Assembly: GCF_036010485.1 (NCBI RefSeq) | Contig: NZ_CP108568.1 | Location: 6,804,001 to 6,868,000, forward strand | Origin: Streptomyces sp. NBC_01198 | GTDB taxonomy: Bacteria; Actinomycetota; Actinomycetes; Streptomycetales; Streptomycetaceae | Direction of reading: 5' to 3' | DNA length: 64,000 nucleotides | Part shown: positions 26,778 through 35,888 of the stretch, piece after piece | Layout of the letters: the number at the start of each line of letters is the position of its first letter | Position numbering within the stretch: position 1 is the first letter of the stretch | Position numbers and translations under genes: made by a program | The notes under the pieces: generated by a model | What the model was told of the DNA's origin: nothing | Database searches by the model: none | Seen by the model: the letters and a program-made list of their open reading frames with translations, nothing else

Positions 26778-28013
26778 GTGAAGCGTCTCCAAGCACTGGG
26801 TTCCGGCGTGGCCGCCGTCGCCCTCGCCTTCGCCGGGCTCGGCGCCGCCGCCGCGCTCGGCACGGGGCAGGCCAGCGGCGCCACGGCGTCGGCGAACGCC
26901 CTGAGCAACCAGTGGTACGCCGCCGCCCCGTACCTGATGCCGACCGACAACAACCCGCCGGACGCGACCGCGATCATGGACGCCACCGGCCTCAAGGCCT
27001 TCCAGCTCGCCTTCATCCTCGCCCCCAACGGCGGCGGCTGCAGCCCGACCTGGGGCGGCACCAGCGCGGTGTCCTCCGACACCGCGGTCGCCGGGGTGAT
27101 CTCGGCGATCAGGGCCAAGGGCGGCGACGTCTCGGTCTCCATCGGCGGCTACGGCGGCACCAAGCTCGGCCAGGCCTGCTCCGACGCCTCCTCCACCGCT
27201 GCCGCCTACCAGCAGGTCATCAGCAAATACCAGCTCAAGGCGATCGACTTCGACCTGGAGGAGCCGGAGTACGAGAACACCGCGGCCGTCGCGCACGAGA
27301 TCGGCGCGGCCAAGATCCTCCAGCAGAACAACCCGGGCCTGTTCGTGTCGGTGACCACCGCGGGCACCGCGGCCGGCACCGGCTGGTTCGGCCAGCAGAT
27401 GCTCAACGAGGCCAAGTCGCAGGGCTTCACGCCCAACAACTTCTCCATCATGCCCTTCGACGGCGGCTTCAACGGCGCCGCCTCGCAGACCGCCGCGCTG
27501 ACCGCCTTCAACGGCCTGCTCAGGACCACCTTCGGCTGGGACACCGCGACCGCCTACGCCCACGAGGGCTTCTCCGGCATGAACGGCCGCAGCGACTCGG
27601 GCGAGTACTTCTACCAGGCCGACTTCCAGACCGTGCTGGACTACGCCACCAGCCACGGCATGGGCCGCTTCACCTTCTGGTCGCTCAACCGGGACCGGCA
27701 GTGCAACCCGCCCAACAACGGCGCCACGTCGGGCACCTGCAGCAGCGTGGCGCAGGCCAGCTGGGACTTCGCCAAATACTCGGTGAAGTTCGCCGGCGCC
27801 ACCCCGCCCAGCAGCCCGCCGCCCACCACGCCGACCAGCCCGCCCGGCGGCGGCACCTGCACGGTCGGCGAGTGGAGCGCGTCCGCGGTCTACGTCGGCG
27901 GCAACGAGGTGGCGCACCACGGCCACAAGTGGAAGGCCAAGTGGTGGACCACCAACGAGGAGCCCGGCACCACCGGTGAGTGGGGTGTGTGGCAGGACGA
28001 GGGCGCCTGCTGA
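26778..28013 (+). CDS. Secreted GH18 chitinase with C-terminal CBM5/12 domain
   Basis: A 411-residue exported enzyme. The signal peptide spans about 1-35 (MKRLQALGSG, hydrophobic core, cleavage near GQASG). The GH18 catalytic domain (about 42-345) has the SIGGY motif at 121-125 and the catalytic DFDLEE with the acid Glu161, as in the ChiD-like chitinases of streptomycetes. A Pro/Thr/Ser linker (SSPPPTTPTSPPGGG) leads to a carbohydrate-binding module of about 50 residues (CTVGEWSASAVYVGGNEV, WKAKWWTTNEEPGTTGEWGVW). It degrades chitin outside the cell. The GTG start has AGGAGG 8 bp upstream. DasR-like sites before the gene fit induction by N-acetylglucosamine metabolism. Confidence 0.95.
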   Translation: MKRLQALGSGVAAVALAFAGLGAAAALGTGQASGATASANALSNQWYAAAPYLMPTDNNPPDATAIMDATGLKAFQLAFILAPNGGGCSPTWGGTSAVSSDTAVAGVISAIRAKGGDVSVSIGGYGGTKLGQACSDASSTAAAYQQVISKYQLKAIDFDLEEPEYENTAAVAHEIGAAKILQQNNPGLFVSVTTAGTAAGTGWFGQQMLNEAKSQGFTPNNFSIMPFDGGFNGAASQTAALTAFNGLLRTTFGWDTATAYAHEGFSGMNGRSDSGEYFYQADFQTVLDYATSHGMGRFTFWSLNRDRQCNPPNNGATSGTCSSVAQASWDFAKYSVKFAGATPPSSPPPTTPTSPPGGGTCTVGEWSASAVYVGGNEVAHHGHKWKAKWWTTNEEPGTTGEWGVWQDEGAC

Positions 28014-28030
28014 CGGCCGCTGACTGGCTG

Positions 28031-28080
28031 AAAACGACGGTGGACCCGGGGCCTTCACGGCCGCGGGTCCACCATCGTTT
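28031..28080 (+). terminator. Strong hairpin terminator after chitinase
   Basis: A stem of about 20 bp with few mismatches: GGTGGACCCG...GGCC pairs with GGCC...CGGGTCCACC around a TTCA loop, bounded by AAACG and CGTTT and ending in a short T run. It starts 17 bp after the stop codon. Confidence 0.9.
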
Positions 28081-28296
28081 CTGCACGTGCCCTGCCCTGT
28101 GTGCGCACATTCGCCGTTGCGCGTACCCGCACCTGTACATGCCGGTGGTTGTTGACCGAAAACGGACCTCGCATCTCCGGTCGCGTGTTTCGCTCCGAAC
28201 AGGTGATCAGTAGCCTCACAGAGTAAGCGGCCCACCGTCCGCGAGAGTTGACTCCGGACAGGTTGAACCCGGCCCGACGACCTGGAGACTCCCACC

Positions 28297-29112
28297 GTGA
28301 CCGACCGTCCTTCCTGGGCACCGCCCGGCATCGACATCTCCGTGCCCAGCGTGTCGCGGGTCTACGACTACTTCCTCGGCGGTTCGCACAACTTCGAGGT
28401 GGACCGGGAAGCGGCCAGAGTCGCGCTCAAGGCCATCCCCGGCATCCCCAAGGTCGGCCAGGCCAACCGGGCGGTGATGCGCAGGGCGGTGCGGCACGCG
28501 GTCGGGCAGGGCATCGACCAGTTCCTCGACATCGGCTCCGGCATCCCCACCTTCGGCAACGTGCACGAGGTCGTCCACACGCTGAATCCGGCCGCCGACG
28601 TGGTCTACGTCGACAACGACCCGGTCGCGGTCGCGCACAGCAAGGCGGTCCTGGACGGCAACGAGCACGCCACCATCGCCGCCGCCGACCTGCGCGACCC
28701 GAAGTCGGTGCTCGACCACCCGGAGACCCGGCGGATGCTGGACCTCGGCCGGCCGGTCGCGCTGCTGCTGGTGGCGGTGCTGCACTTCCTGCGCGACAGC
28801 GACGACGCCTACGCCGTCGTCGCCACGCTGCGCGACGCCCTCGCCCCCGGCAGCCTGCTGGTCATCACGCACGCCACGCCCCAGCTCGGCCCGCTCAACG
28901 ACGACCAGCGCCGGGTCCAGGACGTCTACCAGCGCACCAGCACCCCGCTGATCATGCGGACCGTGCCCGAGGTGGAACGCTTCTTCACCGGATTCGAGCT
29001 GCTCGAACCGGGAGTGGTACCGCTGGCGTACTGGCGGCCAGACAGCCCGCCGAGCGACGACGAGGACCCCGTACTGCGCACCGGGCTCGCCGGCGTGGGG
29101 CTGAAAGCGTGA
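28297..29112 (+). CDS. DUF574 (Methyltransf_19) SAM-dependent methyltransferase
   Basis: A 271-residue protein with the family start PPGIDISVPSVSRVYDYFLGGSHNF and the SAM-binding FLDIGSGIPTFGNVHEVVH, then VVYVDNDPVAVAHSKAVL, where the Asp pair contacts the ribose, and LLLVAVLHFLRDSDD. Such methyltransferases are very numerous in streptomycetes and often stand next to regulatory genes; substrates are unknown. The GTG start follows GGAGACTCCCACC. Its stop overlaps the GTG of the GGDEF-EAL gene, so the two proteins are probably made together, which suggests a link to c-di-GMP signalling. Confidence 0.9.
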   Translation: MTDRPSWAPPGIDISVPSVSRVYDYFLGGSHNFEVDREAARVALKAIPGIPKVGQANRAVMRRAVRHAVGQGIDQFLDIGSGIPTFGNVHEVVHTLNPAADVVYVDNDPVAVAHSKAVLDGNEHATIAAADLRDPKSVLDHPETRRMLDLGRPVALLLVAVLHFLRDSDDAYAVVATLRDALAPGSLLVITHATPQLGPLNDDQRRVQDVYQRTSTPLIMRTVPEVERFFTGFELLEPGVVPLAYWRPDSPPSDDEDPVLRTGLAGVGLKA

Positions 29113-31319
29113 CCGCGCGGCCGGTCCTGTCCGGTCACGGGGCGGCGGGCGCGGCGTCCGTGGCGGGCGGCACCCCGGCGGCGGGCGGGGACAGCCTGGA
29201 GCGGTTCGCCGCGATCTGGGGCCGGGCGATCTACCCGGTCACCGCCACCTCGATGACCCGGGCCGAGTTCGAGCAGCACCTGCTCCCGCTGGCCCGCACC
29301 CTCAAGGACACCCTGCACGCAGGACGCTTCGACCCGCGTGACGCGGTCCCGGTCGGCGAGGGGCTGGTCGCGGCGCACTGCACCGACCCCGAGGCGCTGC
29401 CCAGCATCCTCGGCATCATCGACGCCTACCTGGTGCTCTTCTGCGGCCCGGTGCCCGGCCTGCCCGCCGACGAGTGCCGGGTGCGCTGCTCGCGGCTCCA
29501 GCACGCGGTCGCCGTCGGCTTCTCGCACGCGATGCGCGAACGCACCCTGCACGAGCAGGAGTCGATCTCCCGCGCCGCGCTGAACGCCAAGACCGAGGCG
29601 GAGAGCGCGCTGGCGGCCAGCGAGGCCCGCTTCCGCGCGGTCTTCGAGACCGCCCCGGTCGGCATCGGCATCGCCGACCTCGACGGCAAGGTGCTGGAGG
29701 TCAACGAGGCGCTCACCCGGATGCTCGGCAGCGAGTCGTACATCAGGCACCGCAAGGCCGGCGAGTGGGCGCACCCGGACAACGGCTCCGAGGCCGGGCA
29801 GCTGAACCGCGAGCTCGCCCGCGGCGAGCGCGACCACTACCACATCGAGAGGGCCTACCCGCGGGCCGACGGCTCGGTGCTGTGGGCCGACGTCCAGGTC
29901 TCGCTGCTGCGGGACTCGGCCGGCCGGCCGCAGTACCAGCTCGGCCTGCTGGAGGACATCACCGAGCGGCGCCGGCTGCTGGAGCGGCTGCGCCACCAGG
30001 CCACCCACGACGCGCTCACCGGACTGCCCAACCGCGCGCTGTTCTTCGAACGCCTCGACCGCGCGCTCAGCGCCACCGACGACCAGGGCGTCGCCCAGGC
30101 CGACCGCAGGATCGGCGTCTGCTACCTCGACCTGGACGGCTTCAAGGCGGTCAACGACAGCCTCGGCCACGCGGTGGGCGACCGGCTGCTGGTCGCCGTC
30201 GCCGACCGGCTGCGCGGCTGCGTGACCTCGCCCGACCAGCTGGTCGCCAGGATCGGCGGCGACGAGTTCGTCGCCCTCTACGCCGACCCGCCGAGCCAGA
30301 GCGCCGTCACCGACCTGGCCGCCCGCATCCTCAAGGCGCTCTCCATCCCGGTGCTGCTCGACGACCGCCCGCTGCCGGTGCACGGCAGTATCGGCATCGT
30401 GCACGGTCCGGTCGGCGCCCGCGGCCCCGCCGACGTGCTGCGCAGCGCCGACATCACGATGTACCGCGCCAAGGAGCGCGGCGGCAACCGCTACGAGGTC
30501 GCCGACGCCGACGCCGACGCCCGCGCCATCACCCGGCACGGGCTGACCAACCAGCTGCCGAGCGCGCTGCGGCACGGCGAGTTCTTCGTCGAGTACCAGC
30601 CGCTGATCGGCCTGGAGGACGGCGCGGTGCTGGGCGCCGAGGCGCTGGTGCGCTGGAGCCACCCGGTGCACGGGGTGCTCGGCCCCGACCAGTTCATCCC
30701 GCTCGCCGAGAGCACCGGGCAGATCGTGCCGCTGGGCCGCTGGGTGCTCGAACAGGCCGCCGCCCAGGCCCGCGACTGGCAGGACGGGCAGTTCAGCGGC
30801 GCCGCGCCACGGATCAACGTCAACCTGTCACCGGTGCAGCTCGGCCACCCCGACCTGGTGGCCGAGGTCGCCGCGGTGCTGGACGAGACCGGCCTGCCGC
30901 CCAGCGCGCTGTGCCTTGAGGTCACCGAGAGCGCGCTGATCGGCGCCGACGAGGACGCGCTCAAGCCGCTGCGCCGGATCGCCGACCTCGGGGTGGCGAT
31001 CGCGCTCGACGACTTCGGCACCGGATACTCCAACCTCTCCTCGCTGCGCTGGCTGCCGGTCAGCGTGCTGAAGCTCGACCGGTCCTTCACCCGAGGCATG
31101 CGCCAGCAGCCCGCCGACCCGATCGAACTCAAGATCGTCGAGGGCATCGTCTCCCTCGCCCACACCCTCAACCTCACCGTGACCGTCGAGGGCGTCGAGA
31201 CCCGCACCCAGGCCGAGCACCTGCGCGCGCTGGGCTGCGACACCGCCCAGGGCTGGTACTACGGCAAGGCCGGGCCGGCCGACCAGCTGCACATGCTGAC
31301 CCTCGCCGACGCCGGCTGA
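29109..31319 (+). CDS. PAS-GGDEF-EAL cyclic-di-GMP turnover protein
   Basis: A 736-residue cytoplasmic protein. An N-terminal helical region (about 20-165) precedes a PAS/PAC domain (about 170-290, FRAVFETAPVGIGIADLDGK). The GGDEF domain (about 300-460) has an intact RIGGDEFVALY at about 382. The RxxD inhibitory site five residues before it is absent (SPD-Q-LVAR instead). The EAL domain (about 475-730) keeps the active-site set: EALVRW at 511, NVNLSP, LEVTES, DDFGTGYSNL, KLDRSF, VEGVET and AQGWYYGK. Both cyclase and phosphodiesterase activities are therefore possible. Streptomyces CdgF and RmdA share this architecture. In this genus c-di-GMP controls the BldD switch to sporulation. No membrane segments are seen. 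Confidence 0.93.
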   Translation: MTARPVLSGHGAAGAASVAGGTPAAGGDSLERFAAIWGRAIYPVTATSMTRAEFEQHLLPLARTLKDTLHAGRFDPRDAVPVGEGLVAAHCTDPEALPSILGIIDAYLVLFCGPVPGLPADECRVRCSRLQHAVAVGFSHAMRERTLHEQESISRAALNAKTEAESALAASEARFRAVFETAPVGIGIADLDGKVLEVNEALTRMLGSESYIRHRKAGEWAHPDNGSEAGQLNRELARGERDHYHIERAYPRADGSVLWADVQVSLLRDSAGRPQYQLGLLEDITERRRLLERLRHQATHDALTGLPNRALFFERLDRALSATDDQGVAQADRRIGVCYLDLDGFKAVNDSLGHAVGDRLLVAVADRLRGCVTSPDQLVARIGGDEFVALYADPPSQSAVTDLAARILKALSIPVLLDDRPLPVHGSIGIVHGPVGARGPADVLRSADITMYRAKERGGNRYEVADADADARAITRHGLTNQLPSALRHGEFFVEYQPLIGLEDGAVLGAEALVRWSHPVHGVLGPDQFIPLAESTGQIVPLGRWVLEQAAAQARDWQDGQFSGAAPRINVNLSPVQLGHPDLVAEVAAVLDETGLPPSALCLEVTESALIGADEDALKPLRRIADLGVAIALDDFGTGYSNLSSLRWLPVSVLKLDRSFTRGMRQQPADPIELKIVEGIVSLAHTLNLTVTVEGVETRTQAEHLRALGCDTAQGWYYGKAGPADQLHMLTLADAG

Positions 31320-31417
31320 CGCAGCCGCGGCGCCCCGCACCGCGGCGCCGGACCCGCCAGGTCCGCTCCCGCCGGACGGCCCGCACCGGCGCCGCTGCGC
31401 GGACCGCTTGGGCCGCT

Positions 31418-32719
31418 GTGATGAAATCCCTGGGTAGACCGCATCCGGACCTGGGAGTTCCACTGAGCGCCGCAGCCGCAGAGACGCTGTCCGTGGCCGC
31501 GCTGCTCGTCGTGCTGGGCTTCGCGGTGCTCCGGCCGCACGGCTGGCCCGAGGCGGTGGCCGCGGTGCCCGCCGCGGCGCTGCTCACCGCGGTCGGCGCG
31601 GTGCCGCTGTCGGCCGCCTGGGGGCAGATCAAGGAGCTGGCGCCGGTCGTCGGCTTCCTGGCCGCCGTCCTGGTGCTGGCCGAACTGTGCGCCGACGACG
31701 GGCTGTTCACCGCCGCGGGGGACGCCATCGCGCAGGCCTGCCGCGGCGAGCCGCAGCGGCTGCTCGCCGGGGTCTTCGCCGTCGCCGCCGTGGTGACCGC
31801 GGTGCTCAGCCTGGACGCCACCGTCGTGCTGCTCACCCCGGTGGTCATCGTCACCGCCTCGCGGGCCGGCGCCCGGCCCCGGCCGCACGTCTACGCCTGC
31901 GCCCACCTGGCCAACTCCGCGTCGCTGCTGCTGCCGGTCTCCAACCTGACCAACCTGCTGGCCTTCACCGCGGCCGGCGTGACCTTCACCCGGTTCGCGC
32001 TGCTGATGGCCGTGCCGTGGCTGCTCGCCATCGGCATCGAGTACCTGATCTTCCGCCGCTTCTTCGCCGCCGACCTGGCGGTCACCGAGCACCCGCCGGA
32101 GCAGGGCGAGCCGCCCGCCGTGCCGGTGCTCACCCTGGTGGTGCTCGGCCTGACGCTGGCCGGTTTCGCGATCACCTCGCTGTTCGGGATCAACCCGGCG
32201 TGGGCGGCGCTGGCCGGTGCGCTGGTGCTCGGCGGGCGGGCGCTGTACCGCCGCCGGGCGACGGTCGGCTCGCTTGTGGTCGCGGCGGGGCCGCTGTTCT
32301 GCCTGTTCGTGCTCGCGCTCGGCGTGGTCGTCGAGGCGGTGGTGCGCAACGGGCTGTCGGACGCGGCCGACGCGGTCCTGCCGTCCGGCAACGGGCTGCC
32401 CGCACTGCTCGGGATCGCCGCCTTCGCCGCCGTGCTGGCCAACGTGATCAACAACCTGCCCGCCGTGCTGGCGCTGCTCCCGCTGGCCGAGACCGGCGGC
32501 GCCGGTCCGGTGCTCGCCGTGCTGATCGGCGTGAACCTCGGCCCCAACCTCGGCTACGCCGGGTCGCTCGCCACCCTGCTGTGGCGGCGGGTGCTGCACG
32601 ACCACGGCACCGACGCCTCGCTGCGCACCTTCACCCGGCTCGGCCTGCTCACCGTGCCGCCGACGCTGGTGGCGTCCACCGTCGCGCTGTGGGCGGGCCT
32701 GCAGCTCACCGGCACCTGA
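31418..32719 (+). CDS. ArsB/SLC13-type ion permease
   Basis: A 433-residue membrane protein with about eleven helices. It has the duplicated ion-transporter (IT) superfamily pattern: LDATVVLLTPVVIVTASRAG and HLANSASLLLPVSNLTNLLAF in the first half, and ANVINNLPAVLALLPL with GVNLGPNLGYAGSLATLLW in the second. These NxP/SNxTN-type hairpins line the substrate path in ArsB and SLC13 proteins. Arsenite, dicarboxylates, sulfate or citrate are possible substrates. No arsR or arsC lies nearby, so an arsenic role is not supported by context. GTG at 31418 and ATG at 31421 are adjacent possible starts. Confidence 0.85.
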   Translation: MMKSLGRPHPDLGVPLSAAAAETLSVAALLVVLGFAVLRPHGWPEAVAAVPAAALLTAVGAVPLSAAWGQIKELAPVVGFLAAVLVLAELCADDGLFTAAGDAIAQACRGEPQRLLAGVFAVAAVVTAVLSLDATVVLLTPVVIVTASRAGARPRPHVYACAHLANSASLLLPVSNLTNLLAFTAAGVTFTRFALLMAVPWLLAIGIEYLIFRRFFAADLAVTEHPPEQGEPPAVPVLTLVVLGLTLAGFAITSLFGINPAWAALAGALVLGGRALYRRRATVGSLVVAAGPLFCLFVLALGVVVEAVVRNGLSDAADAVLPSGNGLPALLGIAAFAAVLANVINNLPAVLALLPLAETGGAGPVLAVLIGVNLGPNLGYAGSLATLLWRRVLHDHGTDASLRTFTRLGLLTVPPTLVASTVALWAGLQLTGT

Positions 32720-32733
32720 CCCGCACCCGGCGG

Positions 32734-34374
32734 TCAGCCCTGCTTCTCGAAGGTCGTCGGCGCGCCCGCCGCCTGCGAGCCGCTGCCCAGCCGCAGGTGG
32801 TCCGTGCCGGTCATGGAGAGGGTGTAGACGTTGCCGGTGGGGCAGCGCAGGTCGGAGTCCGGGTCGGTGGGGGTGCTGGTGACCGCACGGAAGACCATCG
32901 TGGTGCCCTGCGCCTGGGACAGCTCCAGCTCCTCGGTGCAGCCCGCCTCCGCCGTGGTGCCCGTCGTCCTGGCGTGGCTCACCTGACGGCCGACCGTGCT
33001 GCCGCGCGCACCGCCGGTCAAGGTGAGGGTGACCTTGATGTCCTCGGTCCCCTGGGCCAGGCTGCCGGGACCCTCGCCGACCCAGGTGCCGACCCACGCG
33101 GCGGGCAGCGCGCCGGCGGACGACGGCCGGGTCGAGGAGCTGCTGGTGCCCTTGCCGCCGGAGTCCCCGTCCCCGCCGGAGCCGCCGTTCTGGTCGAGCA
33201 CCACGGCCACCACACCGCCGAGCACGACGACCCCGGCCACCGCGAGCGCCAGGCTCGTACGCCGCCGCTGCGGACCCGGCCCGCCGGGGGCGCCGGCGGC
33301 CGGGGGGCCGCCGTACGGGCTGTACGGCTGCGGGGCCGGGTGCGCCGCGGCCGGTGCGGGAAGGGTCGGCGCGGGACCGGCTACGGACAGCGGTGCCGGG
33401 CCGGCGGGTGAGGGCGGCGGGTAGGCCGCGCCCGGGCCGTACGGCGACGGGCCGAGGTCCCCGGCCGGCGGCGCCCCCAGCGCGGCCCGCGTCATCGACT
33501 CCCTGGCCGCCACCTCGGCGGCCAGCCCCGGCAGCGCGCCGGGCCAGTGCCCGGGGGCGTCGCCGCCGGGCAGCAGGGCCGCCGCGGCCCGGGCGTCCGG
33601 ACGCTCCCGGGGGTCCTTGGCCAGGCACGCCCGCAGCAGCGGCAGCACCACGTCGGGGACGCCGCTCAGGTCCGCGTCCTCGTGCACCACCCGGTAGAGC
33701 AGCGCGGGCGCCGAGGGGTCCTCACCCGGACGCTGGAACGGCCCGCGCCCAGTGGCGGCGTAGACCAGCACCGCCGCCAGCGCGAACAGGTCGCCCGGCT
33801 CGGCGGCCGCCCCCGCCGTCGCCTGCTCAGGCGGCATGTAGCCGGGGGAACCGATCATCCCGCCTGTCCTGGTGTGGCGGGAGTCCTCCGCGGCCCTGGC
33901 GATACCGAAGTCGATCAGCAGCGGGCGCTGCCCGGCCAGCAGCACGTTGGACGGCTTGACGTCGCGGTGGGCCAGGCCCGCGTCATGGACGGTCCGCAGC
34001 GCCGCGCACAGCTCGGCGGCCAGCGCCGCCACCGCGGGCGCCGGGAGCGGGCCGTGCGACACGACATGGTCGGTGAGCGACGGCGCCGGTACGTACTCGG
34101 TCGCCAGCCACTGCGGGGTGGCGCCGGGCGGGCTGAAGTCCACCACCGCGACCGTCCACGGCGACCGCACCCGGTCGGCATGCCGGATCTCCCGGGCGAA
34201 GCGGTCGCCGAAGCCGGGATCGAGGGCGAATTCCGGCCGTACGGTCTTCAGCGCCAGCGCTCTGCCCGCAGGAGTACGCGCCAGGAACACCTGTCCCATC
34301 CCGCCCGCTCCGAGCCGCGCGAACAGCGGATAACCGCCGATCGACCGCGGATCGCCGGCCCCCAAGCTCTCCAT
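32734..34374 (-). CDS. Membrane serine/threonine protein kinase (PknB-like) with extracytoplasmic domain
   Basis: A 546-residue kinase. The kinase domain (about 12-265) has the glycine loop LGAGGMGQVF, Lys in ALKTVRPE, catalytic HRDVKPSN, DFGIAR and the activation-loop GSPGYMPPEQ. A Pro/Ala-rich linker of about 85 residues leads to one membrane helix (RRRTSLALAVAGVVVLGGVV, about residues 375-395). An outside domain of about 150 residues follows after a Ser/Gly-rich stretch; it is not a PASTA domain and includes WVGTWVGEGPGS and a Cys in EAGCTEELEL. The ATG at 34374 is chosen because MESLGAGDPRSIGGY begins the kinase. The gene is convergent with the permease, 14 bp apart. Confidence 0.92.
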   Translation of the reverse strand: MESLGAGDPRSIGGYPLFARLGAGGMGQVFLARTPAGRALALKTVRPEFALDPGFGDRFAREIRHADRVRSPWTVAVVDFSPPGATPQWLATEYVPAPSLTDHVVSHGPLPAPAVAALAAELCAALRTVHDAGLAHRDVKPSNVLLAGQRPLLIDFGIARAAEDSRHTRTGGMIGSPGYMPPEQATAGAAAEPGDLFALAAVLVYAATGRGPFQRPGEDPSAPALLYRVVHEDADLSGVPDVVLPLLRACLAKDPRERPDARAAAALLPGGDAPGHWPGALPGLAAEVAARESMTRAALGAPPAGDLGPSPYGPGAAYPPPSPAGPAPLSVAGPAPTLPAPAAAHPAPQPYSPYGGPPAAGAPGGPGPQRRRTSLALAVAGVVVLGGVVAVVLDQNGGSGGDGDSGGKGTSSSSTRPSSAGALPAAWVGTWVGEGPGSLAQGTEDIKVTLTLTGGARGSTVGRQVSHARTTGTTAEAGCTEELELSQAQGTTMVFRAVTSTPTDPDSDLRCPTGNVYTLSMTGTDHLRLGSGSQAAGAPTTFEKQG

Positions 34375-34642
34375 GCGCTGAGCGTACGACGCCGCACCCG
34401 TCCGGCCCCGCCGGTTCCGGAAACCGACGGCCCGGCGCCGCAGCCCGCCAGGGCCGCCCCACCCGGGGCTGGGCACCGGTGACGGGGCGTCGCCGATCGG
34501 GCATACTCCAACCCGCCGGTCGTTGATCAATCCGTGCCGTGATCCGGTACGGAAACCTCGCGTCCGGGTATGCCCATCGGACGGCACCGCCCACCCACGG
34601 TGGTTTGCCGCCGTCGCCCCCGAGAGGGAGGAGTGCGCCGCC

Positions 34643-35818
34643 ATGCAGCAGTACGGCCCGCAGCCGGTGTCCCGTCAACTGCCCACCGAGGAGGCGCGGG
34701 ACCTGCTCGCGCTCACCCGGGACGTGGCCCAGCGGGAGATCGCTCCCGCCGCGGCCGCCGAGGAGGAGGCCGGGCGTTTCCCGCGTGAGACGTTCACCCT
34801 GATCGGCCGGGCGGGGCTGCTCGGCCTGCCCTATCCGGAGGAACACGGCGGCGGAGGCCAGCCGTACGAGGTGTATCTGCAGGTGCTCGAAGAGCTCGCG
34901 GCGGCCCGGCTGACCGTGGGCCTCGGAACGAGCGTCCACACCCTGTCCTGCCACGCCGTCGCCCACTACGGCAGCAAGGAGCAGCGCGCCGAGTACCTGC
35001 CCGGCATGCTCGGCGGCGCCCAGCTGGGCGCGTACTGCCTCTCGGAGCCGACCTCGGGCTCCGACGCCGCAGCCCTGCGGACCCGGGCGGCGCGCGACGG
35101 CGACGACTGGACGATCGACGGCACCAAGTCGTGGATCACCCACGGCGGCGTCGCGGACTTCTACACGGTGCTGGCCCGCAGCGGCGGCGAGGGCGCGCAC
35201 GGCATCTCGGCGTATCTCGTACCGGGCGACGCGCCGGGCCTGGTGGCCGCGGTGCCCGAGCGGAAGATGGGCCTGAAGGGCTCACCGACCGCGCAGGTGC
35301 ACTTCGACGCCGTCCGGGTGCCGGACTCCCGCAGGATCGGCGAGCTCGGCCAGGGCTTCGCCATCGCGCTCGACGCGCTGGACTCCGGGCGGCTCGGCAT
35401 CGCCGCGTGCGCGACCGGCCTGGCACAGGCCGCGCTGGACGCGGCGCTCGGCTACGTCATGGAGCGGCGGCAGTTCGACCGGCCCGTCGCCGACTTCCAG
35501 GGCCTGCGCTTCATGCTCGCCGACATGGCCACCAGGATCGAGGCGGGCCGGGCGCTGTATCTGGCGGCGGCCAGGCTGCGCGACGCGGGACAGCCGTTCT
35601 CCGCACGGGCCGCCATGGCGAAGCTCTTCTGCACCGACACCGCGATGCAGGTGACCACCGACGCCGTCCAGCTGCTCGGCGGGTACGGCTACACCGCGGA
35701 CTTCCCGGTCGAGCGCTACATGCGGGAGGCGAAGGTGCTGCAGATCGTGGAGGGCACCAACCAGATCCAGCGGATGGTCGTCGCCCGCCATCTGGCCGGC
35801 CCCGAGTCCAGGGCCTGA
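34643..35818 (+). CDS. Acyl-CoA dehydrogenase
   Basis: A 391-residue flavoenzyme of normal length. It shows the FAD-binding YCLSEPTSGSDAAAL and DDWTIDGTKSWITHGG, ERKMGLKGSPTAQVHFD, and the C-terminal QLLGGYGYTADFPVERYMREAKVLQIVEGTNQIQR, which includes the region of the catalytic Glu in short-chain type enzymes. It introduces the alpha-beta double bond into an acyl-CoA in fatty-acid or branched-chain amino-acid breakdown. The ATG at 34643 has GAGGGAGGAG upstream; a longer upstream frame is discarded. No partner genes of beta-oxidation lie beside it, so the substrate is unknown. Confidence 0.93.
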   Translation: MQQYGPQPVSRQLPTEEARDLLALTRDVAQREIAPAAAAEEEAGRFPRETFTLIGRAGLLGLPYPEEHGGGGQPYEVYLQVLEELAAARLTVGLGTSVHTLSCHAVAHYGSKEQRAEYLPGMLGGAQLGAYCLSEPTSGSDAAALRTRAARDGDDWTIDGTKSWITHGGVADFYTVLARSGGEGAHGISAYLVPGDAPGLVAAVPERKMGLKGSPTAQVHFDAVRVPDSRRIGELGQGFAIALDALDSGRLGIAACATGLAQAALDAALGYVMERRQFDRPVADFQGLRFMLADMATRIEAGRALYLAAARLRDAGQPFSARAAMAKLFCTDTAMQVTTDAVQLLGGYGYTADFPVERYMREAKVLQIVEGTNQIQRMVVARHLAGPESRA

Positions 35819-35888
35819 CCGGGCGGCCGCCGCGGCCGCGGGGGAGTGCCTGGCCGACGTCGTCCACGCCGGCCGGGGGCGCGTCCTG

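Noticed and set aside
31418-32719. Arsenic resistance operon
   Set aside because: The permease has ArsB-like features, but no arsR, arsC or arsA is adjacent.
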